Translations under genes and position numbers: made by a program
The notes under the pieces: model-generated
Told to the model about the DNA's origin: nothing
Database searches by the model: none
What the model saw: only the letters and a program-made list of their open reading frames with translations
Assembly (NCBI GenBank): GCA_905221605.1
Contig: CAJNDS010002561.1
Span: 62,001-126,000, forward strand
DNA: 64,000 nucleotides
Source of the DNA: Symbiodinium natans
Lineage: Eukaryota > Sar > Dinophyceae > Suessiales > Symbiodiniaceae
Reading direction: 5' to 3'
In this document: positions 54,154 to 64,000 of the stretch, one piece after another
Position numbering within the stretch: position 1 is the stretch's first letter
How the letters are laid out: the number at the start of each line of letters is the position of its first letter

Positions 54154-57100
54154 TGCTGCAGCATGCCCGCTGCGTGGTCATCGGAGTCGCCTCAGGCTGA
54201 GATTGAGGATGGCCATGACATCGAGGAGGGTTTGCAGGCGACCGCCGTCTGCAGTGCCTGATATGCTGCTTCTTGACATCTTTTGGAGGTCGGCTCGGGC
54301 GGCATGGCAGAGGGTGTGCAGCAGGCGGACTACCTCGTAAGACTTATAGTACTTTGTTGAGCACATCCGGGAACCGGTGTGACAGTCTGCATTGAAGGCG
54401 AACTTGAGCCACTTCCGCTCTCCGCCTGGCTTGTGCCACCCCAGCCAGGCACGTGGGGTCCCTCTTGCAGCGACGCAGCGTGACGTAGCCTTGCTGAAGT
54501 GGTCTTTGCGGAGGTGGACAGCCCTCAACGGGGCCTCCTGACCTTGGAGCAGGCAAGCGCCTTGCTGGGGCAGTTGAGTTGGGCAAATTACATCTGCATA
54601 AAGGTTGTCCGAGGTTGTTTTGAGTGAAGGCCCGTCGGAGTTCTACCATGCGTGCTGGATACTGGCATGTTTCTGGAGGGCTGTGCTGCCTAATGGGGAC
54701 GCATGTGGGAACCGGCTGGTCAATGTCCGTGTGCTCCGTGTATCTCTTTCACAGGTGTCGCTGCAGCGGCATGCTCTCGCGGCGGCCGCTTTCGGCGTAC
54801 CAGGGGACATGCAGCAGGCCGAGTGCCTTGTTGAGCGCATCCGGGCACGAGTGTGACAGTCTGCGTTGCAGGAAGACGACACCTTGCCGGCCGGCCTATG
54901 CCTCCCGAACCAGGCAGAAACCGGTTACACCCTTACGGGGACATAGCCTTGCTGAACTAGTTGTAGAGGTGAGTCCCGTTGGGACACTGTATGACGCTGT
55001 ATCTTTCCTCACTACCCCATTACCTGCTCCCACTCCCGCGATGACAAAGCCTCTGCCAGTGCAATTGCCAACAGTATCATTGCATATCATTGCTCTTTTT
55101 TGCTTGCCTGTTTAGTTTCTGTCAAGCGTCTACTTGGGGTGACGTGTGTTCTCTGCCTCCTGCTGTGAGACCGAGTTGGCGCCCTCTGCCCGCCCCCAGA
55201 GAAATGTCTGCAAAGAACAGCGCTGGCCACATCAGCGTCGGAGGTGGAATGCCAGCCCGTCTCGCCGTTGCAGGCAGAGCATTGCAGGATGTTCTCGTGA
55301 GATGCGGTCGGTTTAGGGATGCGACCGGCCGCCTCTTGACATCTGTTGGAGGTGGGCTCGGGCGTGGCACAGGGTGTGCAGCAGGCGTCGTACCTCGTAA
55401 GTCTTCTAGTACTTTGTTGAGCACGTCCGGGCACGTGTGTGACAGTTTGGATTGAAGGCGAACTCGGGCAACTTCTTCCGCTCTCCGCCTGGCTTGTGCC
55501 ACCCCAGCCAGGCACGTGGGGCCCCTCTTGCAGCGACGCAGCGTGTCGTAGTCTTGATGAAGTGGTCTTTGCGGAGGTGGACGGCCCTCAACCCGGCCTC
55601 CTGACCTTGGAGCAGGCAAGCGCCTTGCTGGGGCAGTTGAGTTGGGCAAATTACATCTGCATAAAGGTTGTCCGAGGTTGTTTTGAGTGAAGGCCCGTCG
55701 GAGTTCTACCATGCGTGCTGGATACTGGCATGTTTCTGGAGGGCTGTGCTGCCGAAATCGGGACGCATGTGGGAACCGGCTGGTCAATGTCCGTGTGCTC
55801 CGTGTATCTCTTTAATGCACAGGTGTCGCTGTACCGGCATGCTCTCGCGGCTTTCGGCGTACCAGGGGACATGCAGCAGGCCGAGTGCCTTGTTGAGCGC
55901 ATCCGGGCACGAGTGTGACAGTCTGCGTTGCAGGAAGACGACACCTTGCCGGCCGGCCTATGCCTCCCGAACCAGGCAGAAACCGGTTACACCCTTACGG
56001 GGACATAGCCTTGCTGAACTAGTTGTAGAGGTGAGTCCCGTTGGGACACTGTATGACACTGTATCTTTCCTCACTACCCCATTACCTGCTCCCACTCCCG
56101 CGATGACAAAGCCTCTGCCAGTGCAATTGCCAACAGTATCATTGCATATCATTGCTCTTTTTTGCTTGCCTGTTTAGTTTCTGTCAAGCGTCTACTTGGG
56201 GTGACGTGTGTTCTCTGCCTCCTGCTGTGAGACCGAGTTGGCGCCCTCTGCCCGCCCCCAGAGAAATGTCTGCAAAGAACAGCGCTGGCCACATCAGCGT
56301 CGGAGGTGGAATGCCAGCCCGTCTCGCCGTTGCAGGCAGAGCATTGCAGGATGTTCTCGTGAGATGCGGTCGGTTTAGGGATGCGACCGGCCGCCTCTTG
56401 ACATCTGTTGGAGGTGGGCTCTGGCGTGGCACAGGGTGTGCAGCAGGCGTCGTACCTCGTAAGACTTATAGTACTTTGAGCACGTCCGGGCAAGTGCGTG
56501 ACAGTTTGGATTGAAGGCGAACTCGGGCAACTTCTTCCGCTCCCCGCCTGGCTTGTGCCACCCCAGCCAGGCACGTGGGGCCCCTCTTGCAGCGACGCAG
56601 CGTGTCGTAGCCTTGCTGAAGTGGTCTTTGCGGAGGTGGACAGCCCTCAACGGGGCCTCCTGACCTTGGAGCAGGCAAGCGCCTTGCTGGGGCAGTTTAG
56701 TTGGGGAAATTACATCTGCATAAAGGTTGTCCGAGGTTGTTTTGAGCTAAGGCCCGTCGGAGTTCTACCATGCGTGCTGGATACTGGCATGTTTCTGGAG
56801 GGCTGTGCTGCATAAATGGGGAAGTATTTGGCAACCGGCTAGTCAATGTGTGCGTGTGCTCAGGTGGCACTTCATCGGCGTGCTCTTGCGTTGGGCGGGT
56901 TCAGCGTACCACAGGACGTGCGCCAGGCCGAGTACCTTGCTGAGCGCCTCCGCGCACATGTGTGAATGTTGAAGGTCACCGACAACTTGCACTTGCCGCC
57001 TGGCTTGTGCCTTCCAAGCCAGGCAGAGTTGCACCCTTGCAGGGATGTAGCCTTGCTGAACTGTCTTTGTAGAAGTGAGTCCCGTTGGGACACTGCATCT

Positions 57101-57950
57101 GCAGATGAGTCAATGACCACACCCAGCCCCGCCCTCCACTTCGCCCTGCTGTGTCTGGAATGGCGAGGTATAGGGCCTTGTTTGCAAGAGGTACGATTTG
57201 TTGCCGGTGATTTGCTGGTGTTTGTCTGTGTCAAGCTTAAGATTTGTTTCCTGTGATTTGTTGGTATCTGCAAGATGTACGATTTGTCGTTGTGATTTGC
57301 TATCCTCTGAGAGCTTTGCTGCTGTGATTTGTGCAATTGCCAGCACTATCATTGCTATGTTTGCTTGTCCGTTATAAGTTTCTGTGAAGCGTCTGCTTGG
57401 TCTACTTGGGGTGACGTGTGTCCTCTGCCCACTGCTATGTGACTGAGTTTGCATCCCTTGCCCAGCCTTCCGTAGCTGTGCCCTCTGCTCTGCGTCTCCA
57501 GAGAATTGCCGGCTTTGCGCCCGCGTTTCTGACGTCACGATCTGCAAAGAACAGCGCTGGCCACCGCAGCTTCGGAGGTGGAATCCCAGCCCCCATCGCC
57601 GCAGGCAGAGCATTGCAAGACGTGCTCGTGAGAGGCGGTCGGCTTAGGGATGCAACCGGCCTCCTCTTGACATCTGTTGGAGGTGGGCTCTGGAAGCATG
57701 GCGCAGGGCGTGCAGCAGGCCGAGTGCTTTGTTGAGCAGGCACGTGTGTGACAGTTTGGATTGAAGGCGAACTCGGGCAGTCTGCGCTCTCCCCCTGGCC
57801 TTTGCCGCCCAAACCAGGCAGAGATCGTTGTGTCCTTGCAGGGACGTAGCCTTGCTGAACTAACTTAACTGAGGTGGACAGCTCCCAGCCGGCCCTCCCG
57901 ACCTTGGAGCAGGCAGTTGCCTGGCATGGGGTTCGTGTGGCACTACAGTC
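54154..57950. repeat. Stem-loop repeat array, copy C
   Basis: Same family as 42643-45665 and largely colinear, but with one extra higher-order unit: the section around 54860-55440 recurs at 55920-56500. First-block positions are about 54375, 54850, 55435, 55915, 56495, 56960 and 57745. Its last 700 bp are almost identical to 45000-45665. Confidence 0.8.
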
Positions 57951-58434
57951 TACGGATGTCTACAGAAAGCAAGCTCCGCAAAAAACGCACAGGACCTAAG
58001 TGGAGAGCACGATTTCCACCCGTAAACACACGGGCCTAGGCGAGAGGGAGATTCGATAACATCCACGAAGCCGAAAGCGTGTAATTTGCGATGTTTGGAG
58101 GCCGCCAGAATTCGGGACGCCGCCCGCGCTCGGGTAAAAGTACGATTTCCGTCCAAAATGCGCCACTCGATCTAGCACTTCAAAGAATCTGAAGGTAAGA
58201 GCCCCATAGTGTTGGCACACTGTTTGGGGGATAAGCAGTCATTCCGCGATGAGCAAAAAAGCCAGCATCCGGTGGCTTCGACACATCGGGAAACAAAAGT
58301 GCTGGGCGAGGACTGGTTAGAAGTACTTGGCGGCTTGTCATGGATATGTGCTGGGCATGTCACGGGGCAGGTGCCAAACAAAAACATAGTGACGGCGCCT
58401 CTACGCGCCCCTGCGTTTTTGCAGGTTTCAGGGT

Positions 58435-58584
58435 ATTGGGGTGGGTGGGGGTGGGTGGGTGGTGGGGGGGGGGGGGTGGGGGGGCGGGGGGGGGGGGGGG
58501 GGGGGGGGCGGGGGGGGGGGGGAGGGGGGGGGGGTGGGGGTGGGGGCGGGGGGGGGGGGGGGGCGGGGGGGGGGGGGGGGGGGG
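58435..58584 (+). repeat. Poly-G tract of about 150 bp
   Basis: Almost uninterrupted G with scattered single T, C or A. It has the potential to form G-quadruplexes. It sits near the left end of the 835-bp element. Homopolymer length in the assembly may not be exact. Confidence 0.9.
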
Positions 58585-58599
58585 TGAATAAGAACGTCA

Positions 58600-58890
58600 T
58601 TCATACTGCGTCCATGCCCAAAACACTATTTACAGCGTTTTCGCCTCTTTCTACAACATACTGCACAAGGATTTGGAACAAGAAAATCTATCACAAGCGT
58701 CCATGCCTTTCGCGACCATGCCCTAAACACTGGTATTTACAGCGTTTTATGCCCAAAGGCACTGGTATTTACGGCATTTTCACATACTGCACAAAGAAAG
58801 TGGAACAAGAAACTCTGTCACAAGCGTCCATGCCTTTCGCGACCATGCCCAAAACACTGGTATTTACAGCGTTTTATGCCCAAACAACCG
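58600..58890 (-). repeat. Tandem repeat units related to 11.09-11.52 kb
   Basis: On the plus strand units contain GTCCATGCCTTTCGCGACCA followed by TGCCC(A/T)AAACACTGG and TATTTACAGCGTTTT. Two near-identical units of about 130 bp start near 58700 and 58828, with a partial one before. Read on the minus strand they match the degenerate units in the glucan synthase intron. Confidence 0.75.
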
Positions 58891-59222
58891 GGCTTTACTG
58901 CGTTACCCTGCAAGCAAAAAACCTTCAACATAAAACCCATGACCCGGCCTTCAAATCCCAAATCCTTTAAACTCAGCCTTCATCCTCCAACACTCTCTCT
59001 AAATATTAGTTTTGTTCTGCAGCCTCTTCTAAAATCAGCTTAAAACCCGAGCGAAAACACAGTTAGGCCCAAAGTTTACTTCACCCTCTGGTGTTTCGCG
59101 CACTTGCCTCAACAACAATTTTACTTCAAATTGCGCTCCCGCTTGGTTTTCGCGCGTATCCATGCAAAACGCCTCAGTCTCAAATCACTAAAAACGCAGG
59201 GTCGCGCACAGGCGCCGTAACC

Positions 59223-61540
59223 AAAACATGCCTTTTCGGGCATCGCAGTGGCATCGGCAACCCTATGCTCCGGGCTTTGCCGTTAGCTAGTCGCGGTGTT
59301 GGAGATGCGCTCTCGCCTAGGAGCCGTGCGCAGCGACGTCGCCATCCTCGTAGCTTGTTGACTGTCGGCGCTTTGGGACGTCCGGAGCTCTCGTGGCTCG
59401 AAAGTCGTCGACTTTCGTAGTACAAGCGGAGTGCACAGAGCACGTCTCTGACGAGCGATGTTCTATCATGCTTCGAATTTCTTCGTTTCTCCATGTGGTC
59501 TCTCGCTGTTTGGGGTCTACGCTGGCAGAACTAACAAGATCTCGGCCTCATACATCCTTATACCCGTATACAACTACTAACACCGAGTACAACCCGAAGC
59601 CTATGGCCCCTCAACCAAAAGGCCTTTCTGCACTTGTCCCTGCGGAGTGATGCCCATAAAGGCTTTGCAAAAGGTCAAAGACTACAAGACCCACGACGTG
59701 TCTTGACGAGCCCGCGACATGCTTATGACATACGCATGCAACCCCCGCGACATACCCCCTTGTGTTGACCCACAAGCCGTAACAGGGATGTGATAGGGTT
59801 CATTCATCGCGCGACTGAAGCCCGTCATGTCTTGTGCATGATGCCAGGAGTGGCAGCCGACATCACCGGTATGGCGACGCCCGAACGAGCCGACTTCGCC
59901 CATCAGACTCTGGCGGGAGCAGGCGCGCTCGCAAGGCACTCCCAAGGCACTTTCGAGGCGCTCGCGAGGCGTGCGCTATGCACTTGTAACGCGAGTGCAG
60001 CGCGCTCGCACGCCGCGCGCGCTCCCCACGCCTCCCCCCCAAGCTTCGCTGTTTCGTGTTTTCGCTCTCGTCAGGCCTGGCATTTCGAAGACCGCGAGGG
60101 CCGTCTGGAAAATGACGGACAGACGTTCCAGGTTTGTGAGCGACTGCCACGTTTTCGGGGATCGTCGTAGGTGGCATGAAGAAACCCCGCCAGGCAAGAG
60201 ATCTCTGGGACTGGAAGAACCCAGTCACCAGCTATGCCCTGGAGATCCGCAATTTCAAGAAAGTTATCGAGAAGATTAAAGAAGGCCGAAGCCTGCCAGC
60301 CTGCCAGCCTCTTCCATTCGTAGACTCGTTGTTTTGGTAGCAAAGTGTGCAGGAGGTGAGGGCATGTCAATGGCGTCTTCGTGTGCGTCCGGTGCTTCGT
60401 CGCCGGCCTCCTCTACAGCGTGCCCAGCTTAGAGCGCGATACCGAAGAGGAACAAAGCACCCTACGTACCCTGTGACCAAAGCCGGATTGCAGGTCTAGT
60501 TGAGATGCTCCGGCTTTCCTGGCGTGCGCTCCTTTTGCAGGGTTGCTCAAAGCATGCAAGCATTCGCAGAAGCGTTCCGTCCATGGCTTGGTGGCCAGCA
60601 TGGGCCTTCTGAGAACAAGTTTGGCACACAGCGTGCCGAGCCATCTGCGATGGGGAGGTCCTGTGCACATCAAGCTGACCCGTGAAAGCGATGGCCCATG
60701 AGCGCTGGCCCCAAGTCCCAACGTTGAAATGAGCACCTCGGGCTTAGGTCCCCGGGCACAGGGGACCTGCGCCCAGTTTGCGCATCCTTGCTGTCCAGTC
60801 AATGCTAAGGAATGCTTCAACCTGGCCGAGCACACGAGCAAGAGGCGTTGCCCACGTGATCTCACGCGGGTTCTGCCAAGAGAGCACCGCACGCAAGCTG
60901 GCAAGGCTCCGGATCTGACGGCCATGAAGACTGAGTCCAAGTGCGGATCCTGAGCCGCCGTGTCGATGGGAATGGGCCCTGGGAGCCAGCACGAGCGAAA
61001 AAAGGAGCAAACAGACAGCGGCTTCGAGCGTCCCATTTACATCTGCTACTACTGGTGCTTGTACTAGTTCTCACAAACAAAACATCAAAGTGCGGTGTGT
61101 CTGCGTTCGCTGTCCCTGCTGCGGTCTGCCGCCCTGGCTCAGAGGGTTTTTTATGCTTCGTGTCTGCAGCATGTGGGGACCGGGCCTGGTACTAAGTCCA
61201 CTTGGTGCTTTTCAATGTGTTTCGGCGTCAGTCATCCTAGAAAGTAAGTTCCGACGCACGTAGTCACGCCTCATGCAGTACCAGCGAAGCCATTTTTGTT
61301 TACCACACACACACACACCCCCCTCAAAACTGGCCTTTCCATATGACCAGGCTTCAGTTGCGGTGCCCTGGCTCTGCGGGCCAAGCCATCTCTTGATTAT
61401 GGCCGCGTGCTTGTCCCACTTCAAAGAATCACACCACATGCTATGCAAGCTGAGAAGACTTTTCCAGTTGAGCGACTCCGACGAAGACTCGGAGGACTTC
61501 TTACCAGCTGCATCGCAGAATGCAGAGGACAAACCGAAGC
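59223..61540. repeat. Module set, copy C (right half)
   Basis: Colinear with 46100-48380. The coding-like stretch recurs at about 60170-60290. The right end fades at about 61540, beyond which the sequence is single-copy within this window. Confidence 0.8.
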
Positions 61541-62042
61541 CTCATGCCGCTCGCCTTTGCACATTTGTCCTCGTTTGATCAAAGTCCTGACCAAATGTCT
61601 GAGCTAGCCGTGAACATACCGAACCCTTTCAATTGCCGGCTGGGGTCTAGCTTCCCCGTGCGCAAGCTTGGCACATATCCATGCGCATGCCGCAGTGGGG
61701 CAGATGGCCTTTTGTTGGGGGGCTGATTAAATGTGATCGTAGCCAGGAGCCAGCTTGCTCGGAGGCCGAGGCCCAAGACGCATTGGGTTCTTGGACTCCA
61801 CAATCGCAGTCAAACTTTGGTGCCCCGTGCTCCGAGGAAAACTGCGAGGAGTCGGGCCTAGACAAGTTGGGACCTTGTCATTTGTAGAAGCAATGCAAGA
61901 AACTGCAAGAAGGCAAGAAACCATATTAACAGAGTCGTGCGGCTTTGCACATTGCCCTTTGCTTGTGTTCTTTGCGGCATGCTGCGCGTATGGCTTAGGC
62001 AGCAAGCTACCCGCAGCCCCCAGCATTCGCAATTCCCGGCAG
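61541..62042 (+). other. Upstream region of the CCCH gene
   Basis: Single-copy sequence leading into the CCCH zinc-finger frame. The frame is open from 61755 with a hydrophobic, Cys-rich translation (CPLLVFFAACCAYGLGSKL). This could be an N-terminal extension with a membrane segment, or simply untranslated or intron sequence. I prefer the start at 62043. Confidence 0.4.
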
Positions 62043-62750
62043 ATGGCGGCTATTCAGACGGAGGAAGTGATGCACTTCAGTCTACTGGAGAAGAAGACAT
62101 TCCTGGAATTCGTCCCCAGCCAGGCTGACCATTTGAGACGCTCCGCTAGTCTGCCGGTGCTGAGTTCAGAGGCAAACAATCCACAGCTGGGCACGCTCGA
62201 CAAGCCAGTGCCAAAACTTGCTTGGGTGCCTGTGCGGGAGCACATCAGCGAATGTATAGAATCAGATTCCTCACCAGGCGCCGAATCCATGCTGGAGTCT
62301 TGTACAGCTTGGCCACTGGCATCCACACATGGTGGCAGTGAGGAGAGTCTGCTGACGTTTTTCGTTGACGACTCGATGCATGGAAGCTCATGGCTTGACG
62401 AAGATACCGCACATGACGGTAAAGGACCAGAGACAGGCCGCCAGATTTCGGCTGCGGGCCCCATGCCTGCTTCGCCACGATCAGCTGCTAGCGATGAAAG
62501 TGCGACCGCTGCAGGAAGTACTTGGCAGGCATCGGTGTCTGTCGGATCCGCCCTGCATGAGGCCAAGCTTTGCAAACCTTGTGCCTGGTACTGGCGACCT
62601 GGCAGCTGCACGAGGGGTGCAGACTGCTTGCACTGCCATCTTTGCCTCGACGGAGAGCTTACAAAGCGGAGGTGCAAGAATCGCAAGCTGGCAAAGCTGC
62701 ACAAGAAGCAGAGCAAAGCTGCCAGTCGTGGTACGAAGTGCACGCCGTGA
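62043..62750 (+). CDS. CCCH-type zinc-finger protein, dinoflagellate type (235 aa)
   Basis: Likely an RNA-binding regulatory protein. The motif C180-x8-C189-x5-C195-x3-H199 (within CKPCAWYWRPGSC and the following CLHCHLC) is an exact CCCH finger. A basic tail follows at 207-224 (KRRCKNRKLAKLHKKQSK). Residues 9-40 contain VMHFSLLEKKTFLEF and RRSASLPV, segments often seen near the N terminus of dinoflagellate CCCH and related proteins. The middle is acidic and Ser/Ala rich, probably disordered. I chose the ATG at 62043 because the conserved-looking part starts right after it. The frame is open further upstream, so a 331-residue form from 61755 is possible. A single exon ends at TGA 62750. The long antisense frame across it is a shadow. 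Confidence 0.75.
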   Translation: MAAIQTEEVMHFSLLEKKTFLEFVPSQADHLRRSASLPVLSSEANNPQLGTLDKPVPKLAWVPVREHISECIESDSSPGAESMLESCTAWPLASTHGGSEESLLTFFVDDSMHGSSWLDEDTAHDGKGPETGRQISAAGPMPASPRSAASDESATAAGSTWQASVSVGSALHEAKLCKPCAWYWRPGSCTRGADCLHCHLCLDGELTKRRCKNRKLAKLHKKQSKAASRGTKCTP

Positions 62751-63360
62751 CACCTGTCACACGTAGTGCCTTGCCGCAAGATCTGCTTAGAGCCCCTTTG
62801 ATGCTTTTCAATGTTCGAGCCTTGGGCACTGCATCTCTGCCTTGCCATGCCTGTGCGCCCAGCACTGGGTGAAACCGCAGCAGTTGGGCGCAGACTGTGC
62901 CTGGAAGGCATGTATAGAGCCCCTATGTTGGAAACTAGGGGCATGCGAGGTGTACAGGAGCCGCTTGCAAACTCCACGAACATGTGTTGAGTGAGTTTGC
63001 TGTGAGCTGCGTGCCAACCCCTGCATGAACATGGCAATGTACAGACCTGCCGCAGCCTCTTGAGCGGGGCAAGGTACAAAGCATGGGATGCTGGACTTTG
63101 ATGGACTCGAAAACATGCCGAGGTGCACCTTACACTTGCTAGAACCAGGGCTAGCTTTACTGCCGGCTTTAGTGTCTCCTCTAGGCCCTGCAGGCGACTG
63201 AAAGAGCCGGAGTGACTCTGCAAGTGGGCTTCGTTTCCGCCCCAGCGGTGTCAGCAGTGTCAGCAGACAGGCACCCTGCAACGCAGCACCACAAACGTCA
63301 CAACGGACGGGGCGGTCAGTGTACGTACTTCGGCACATTCCCACGTCGACACCACCGAAG
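62751..63360. other. 3' region of the CCCH gene, nothing else recognised
   Basis: No convincing coding sequence, repeat or RNA gene. It is probably 3' untranslated and spacer sequence between the plus-strand CCCH gene and the minus-strand frame that ends at 63364. Confidence 0.35.
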
Positions 63361-63363
63361 CGA

Positions 63364-63948
63364 TCAGACGTGGCACCCGCAGCGGAAGCTTGACAATTGA
63401 GAAAGCGATGTCAGGAAACGTTTGTCGGACCTCAGCCTTGCGATAGCCGGCATTATGTCCGTACCCAAACCCTTCAAATCCCTTCGCTGGCGGTACGCTT
63501 CCGCGTGCCGCTGGAACGAATGTGAGTACTCGGAAACGGTCTGTTTCGTGGGGTCTTGGGAGGCTTCGCTGGCTGAAGCTTCAGAACATGTCTGATCATC
63601 AAGACTCTGCTGTGCCGAGGCCACCTCCGGAGGATCCAGAAGAGCAGGTGTGCCTCCTCTGTATGCTGCAATGGCCGCGTCTGTCTGCCACTTGATTGAT
63701 TCTAGATGTGCTTCTGCTGAGCCTCGCAGGTCATTTCCCGAATTGCACGACTTTGGCGGCAACACGTCAGCGAACAGAGTTGGATTCTTAGGTGAGTGCC
63801 AGTTTCCGGCCTTAAGGGAATGCAGTAAGGTGTTGGAACTGCCACAAAGCCATTTGGCCCAGATTGCCAGCAATGCCGAACATCGTGCCAAACGTGAGCC
63901 CAAGCTTAAGCCTGCCTGGAGAAGTGCTGCAGCCGGTTCTGGAGTTCT
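63364..63948 (-). CDS. Hypothetical protein or exon, Ser/Ala/Glu-rich
   Basis: A minus-strand frame is open from an upstream stop near 63950 to 63364. It contains NPTLFADVLPPKSCNSGNDL, a low-complexity stretch SEASASEASQDPTKQTVSEY and a basic, helical end (HAEAYRQRRDLKGLGTD, PAIARLRSDKRFL). No ATG start is obvious, so it may be an exon of a gene entering from the right edge. No family recognised. The convergent arrangement with the CCCH gene is plausible for dinoflagellate gene clusters. Confidence 0.4.
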   Translation of the reverse strand, partial: RTPEPAAALLQAGLSLGSRLARCSALLAIWAKWLCGSSNTLLHSLKAGNWHSPKNPTLFADVLPPKSCNSGNDLRGSAEAHLESIKWQTDAAIAAYRGGTPALLDPPEVASAQQSLDDQTCSEASASEASQDPTKQTVSEYSHSFQRHAEAYRQRRDLKGLGTDIMPAIARLRSDKRFLTSLSQLSSFRCGCHV

Positions 63949-64000
63949 TGGGCACCAGCCTCACAGCCGCCCTTCCTTGTTGCCGCGGCACGTCGCACGC

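Larger units (their letters stand above)
58388..59222. mobile_element. 835-bp element with terminal inverted repeats and 7-bp target duplication
   Basis: Flanked by AAAACAT at 58381-58387 and 59223-59229. The left end AGTGACGGCGCCT pairs with the right end, which read inward on the minus strand is GGTTACGGCGCCT. After a variable 8 bp both ends share CCCTGCGTTTTT. The homologous sites at about 46109 and 51120 lack the element and have a single CAAAAAA/AAACATGCC junction. Inside are a 150-bp poly-G tract, two to three tandem units in reverse orientation to those at 11.1 kb, and about 300 bp without features. No transposase frame is present, so it would be a non-autonomous, MITE-like element. 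Confidence 0.8.
37640..61540. repeat. Higher-order tandem duplication block
   Basis: Ordered modules recur. Anchor positions: GGGCCTAGGC module at 45.75, 50.72, 58.03 kb. TGTGATAGG module at 46.66, 51.85, 59.79 kb. Fold-back/DLWDWKNPVTSYA module at 37.77, 46.94, 52.12, 60.07 kb. Module with AATGCTAAGGAATGC at 47.66 and 60.80 kb. CGTGCTTGTCCCACTTC module at 38.14, 48.30, 61.41 kb. Module with AAAAGACTTCG at 38.78, 48.90, 52.51 kb. GCCTGCCTCGAGGAAG at 39.07, 49.38, 53.09 kb. Stem-loop array at 42.64, 49.6, 54.15 kb. Matched copies are offset by about 11.5-14.0 kb. Most reading frames are broken, so I treat the block as repeated non-coding or pseudogene sequence. Confidence 0.85.

Noticed and set aside
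58172-58970. Gly/Pro-rich open frames up to 253 residues
   Set aside because: They exist only because of the poly-G tract, which lies in an inserted element.
62054-63223. 389-residue minus-strand open frame
   Set aside because: It is antisense to the CCCH zinc-finger gene, whose motif and composition make the plus strand the coding one. The minus translation is Ser/Arg/Cys rich with no motif.
1-64000. CRISPR array, bacterial operons, phage genes
   Set aside because: No regularly spaced short repeats with unique spacers, no ribosome-binding sites and no prokaryotic gene order. The repeats here are long, diverged and modular.
1-64000. tRNA, rRNA or spliced-leader RNA genes
   Set aside because: I scanned by eye for tRNA A/B-box pairs, conserved rRNA words and the dinoflagellate spliced-leader string and found nothing convincing. 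A covariance-model search would be needed to exclude them.

Overview
The window looks like nuclear DNA of a dinoflagellate alga (alveolate protist). Four things point there. Coding sequence is split into many short exons. Most acceptors read AG|G. Several introns inferred from protein alignment start with GA or GC instead of GT. The one intact small gene encodes a C-x8-C-x5-C-x3-H zinc finger with the WYWRPGSC-type core and RRSASLP-type segment common in dinoflagellate proteins. Nothing resembles a prokaryotic operon. All gene models here are read by eye, so exon edges are approximate unless stated.

Left part (1-36 kb), mostly plus-strand genes. Scattered exon-like segments of unrecognised genes lie at 1.1-2.4 and 5.5-8.6 kb. 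A large split gene for a 1,3-beta-glucan (callose) synthase of family GT48 runs from about 10.6 to 23.07 kb. It has a discoidin-like (F5/8 type C) domain just upstream of the catalytic region. A candidate membrane protein (24.2-25.4 kb), an FkbM-type methyltransferase-like gene (26.5-29.3 kb) and a candidate secreted protein of unknown role (29.6-31.8 kb) follow. A degenerate telomere-like tract lies in an FkbM intron. A small reverse-transcriptase-like remnant lies at 36.3 kb.

Right part (37.6-61.5 kb) is a higher-order tandem duplication: the same ordered modules recur two to four times with different internal deletions and insertions. Comparing copies shows two insertions cleanly. One is a 2,529-bp AT-rich, low-complexity block at 40114-42642. 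The other is an 835-bp element at 58388-59222 with terminal inverted repeats, a 7-bp target duplication and a poly-G core. Four fold-back inverted duplications lie in one module, two of them at the same homologous position in different copies. A repeated array within the block carries a small conserved stem-loop in each unit.

The right edge (61.7-64 kb) is again gene-like: the CCCH zinc-finger protein on the plus strand and a low-complexity open frame on the minus strand. The glucan synthase would make a wall or thecal polysaccharide at a membrane. No functional link between it and the neighbouring genes can be argued from the sequence.
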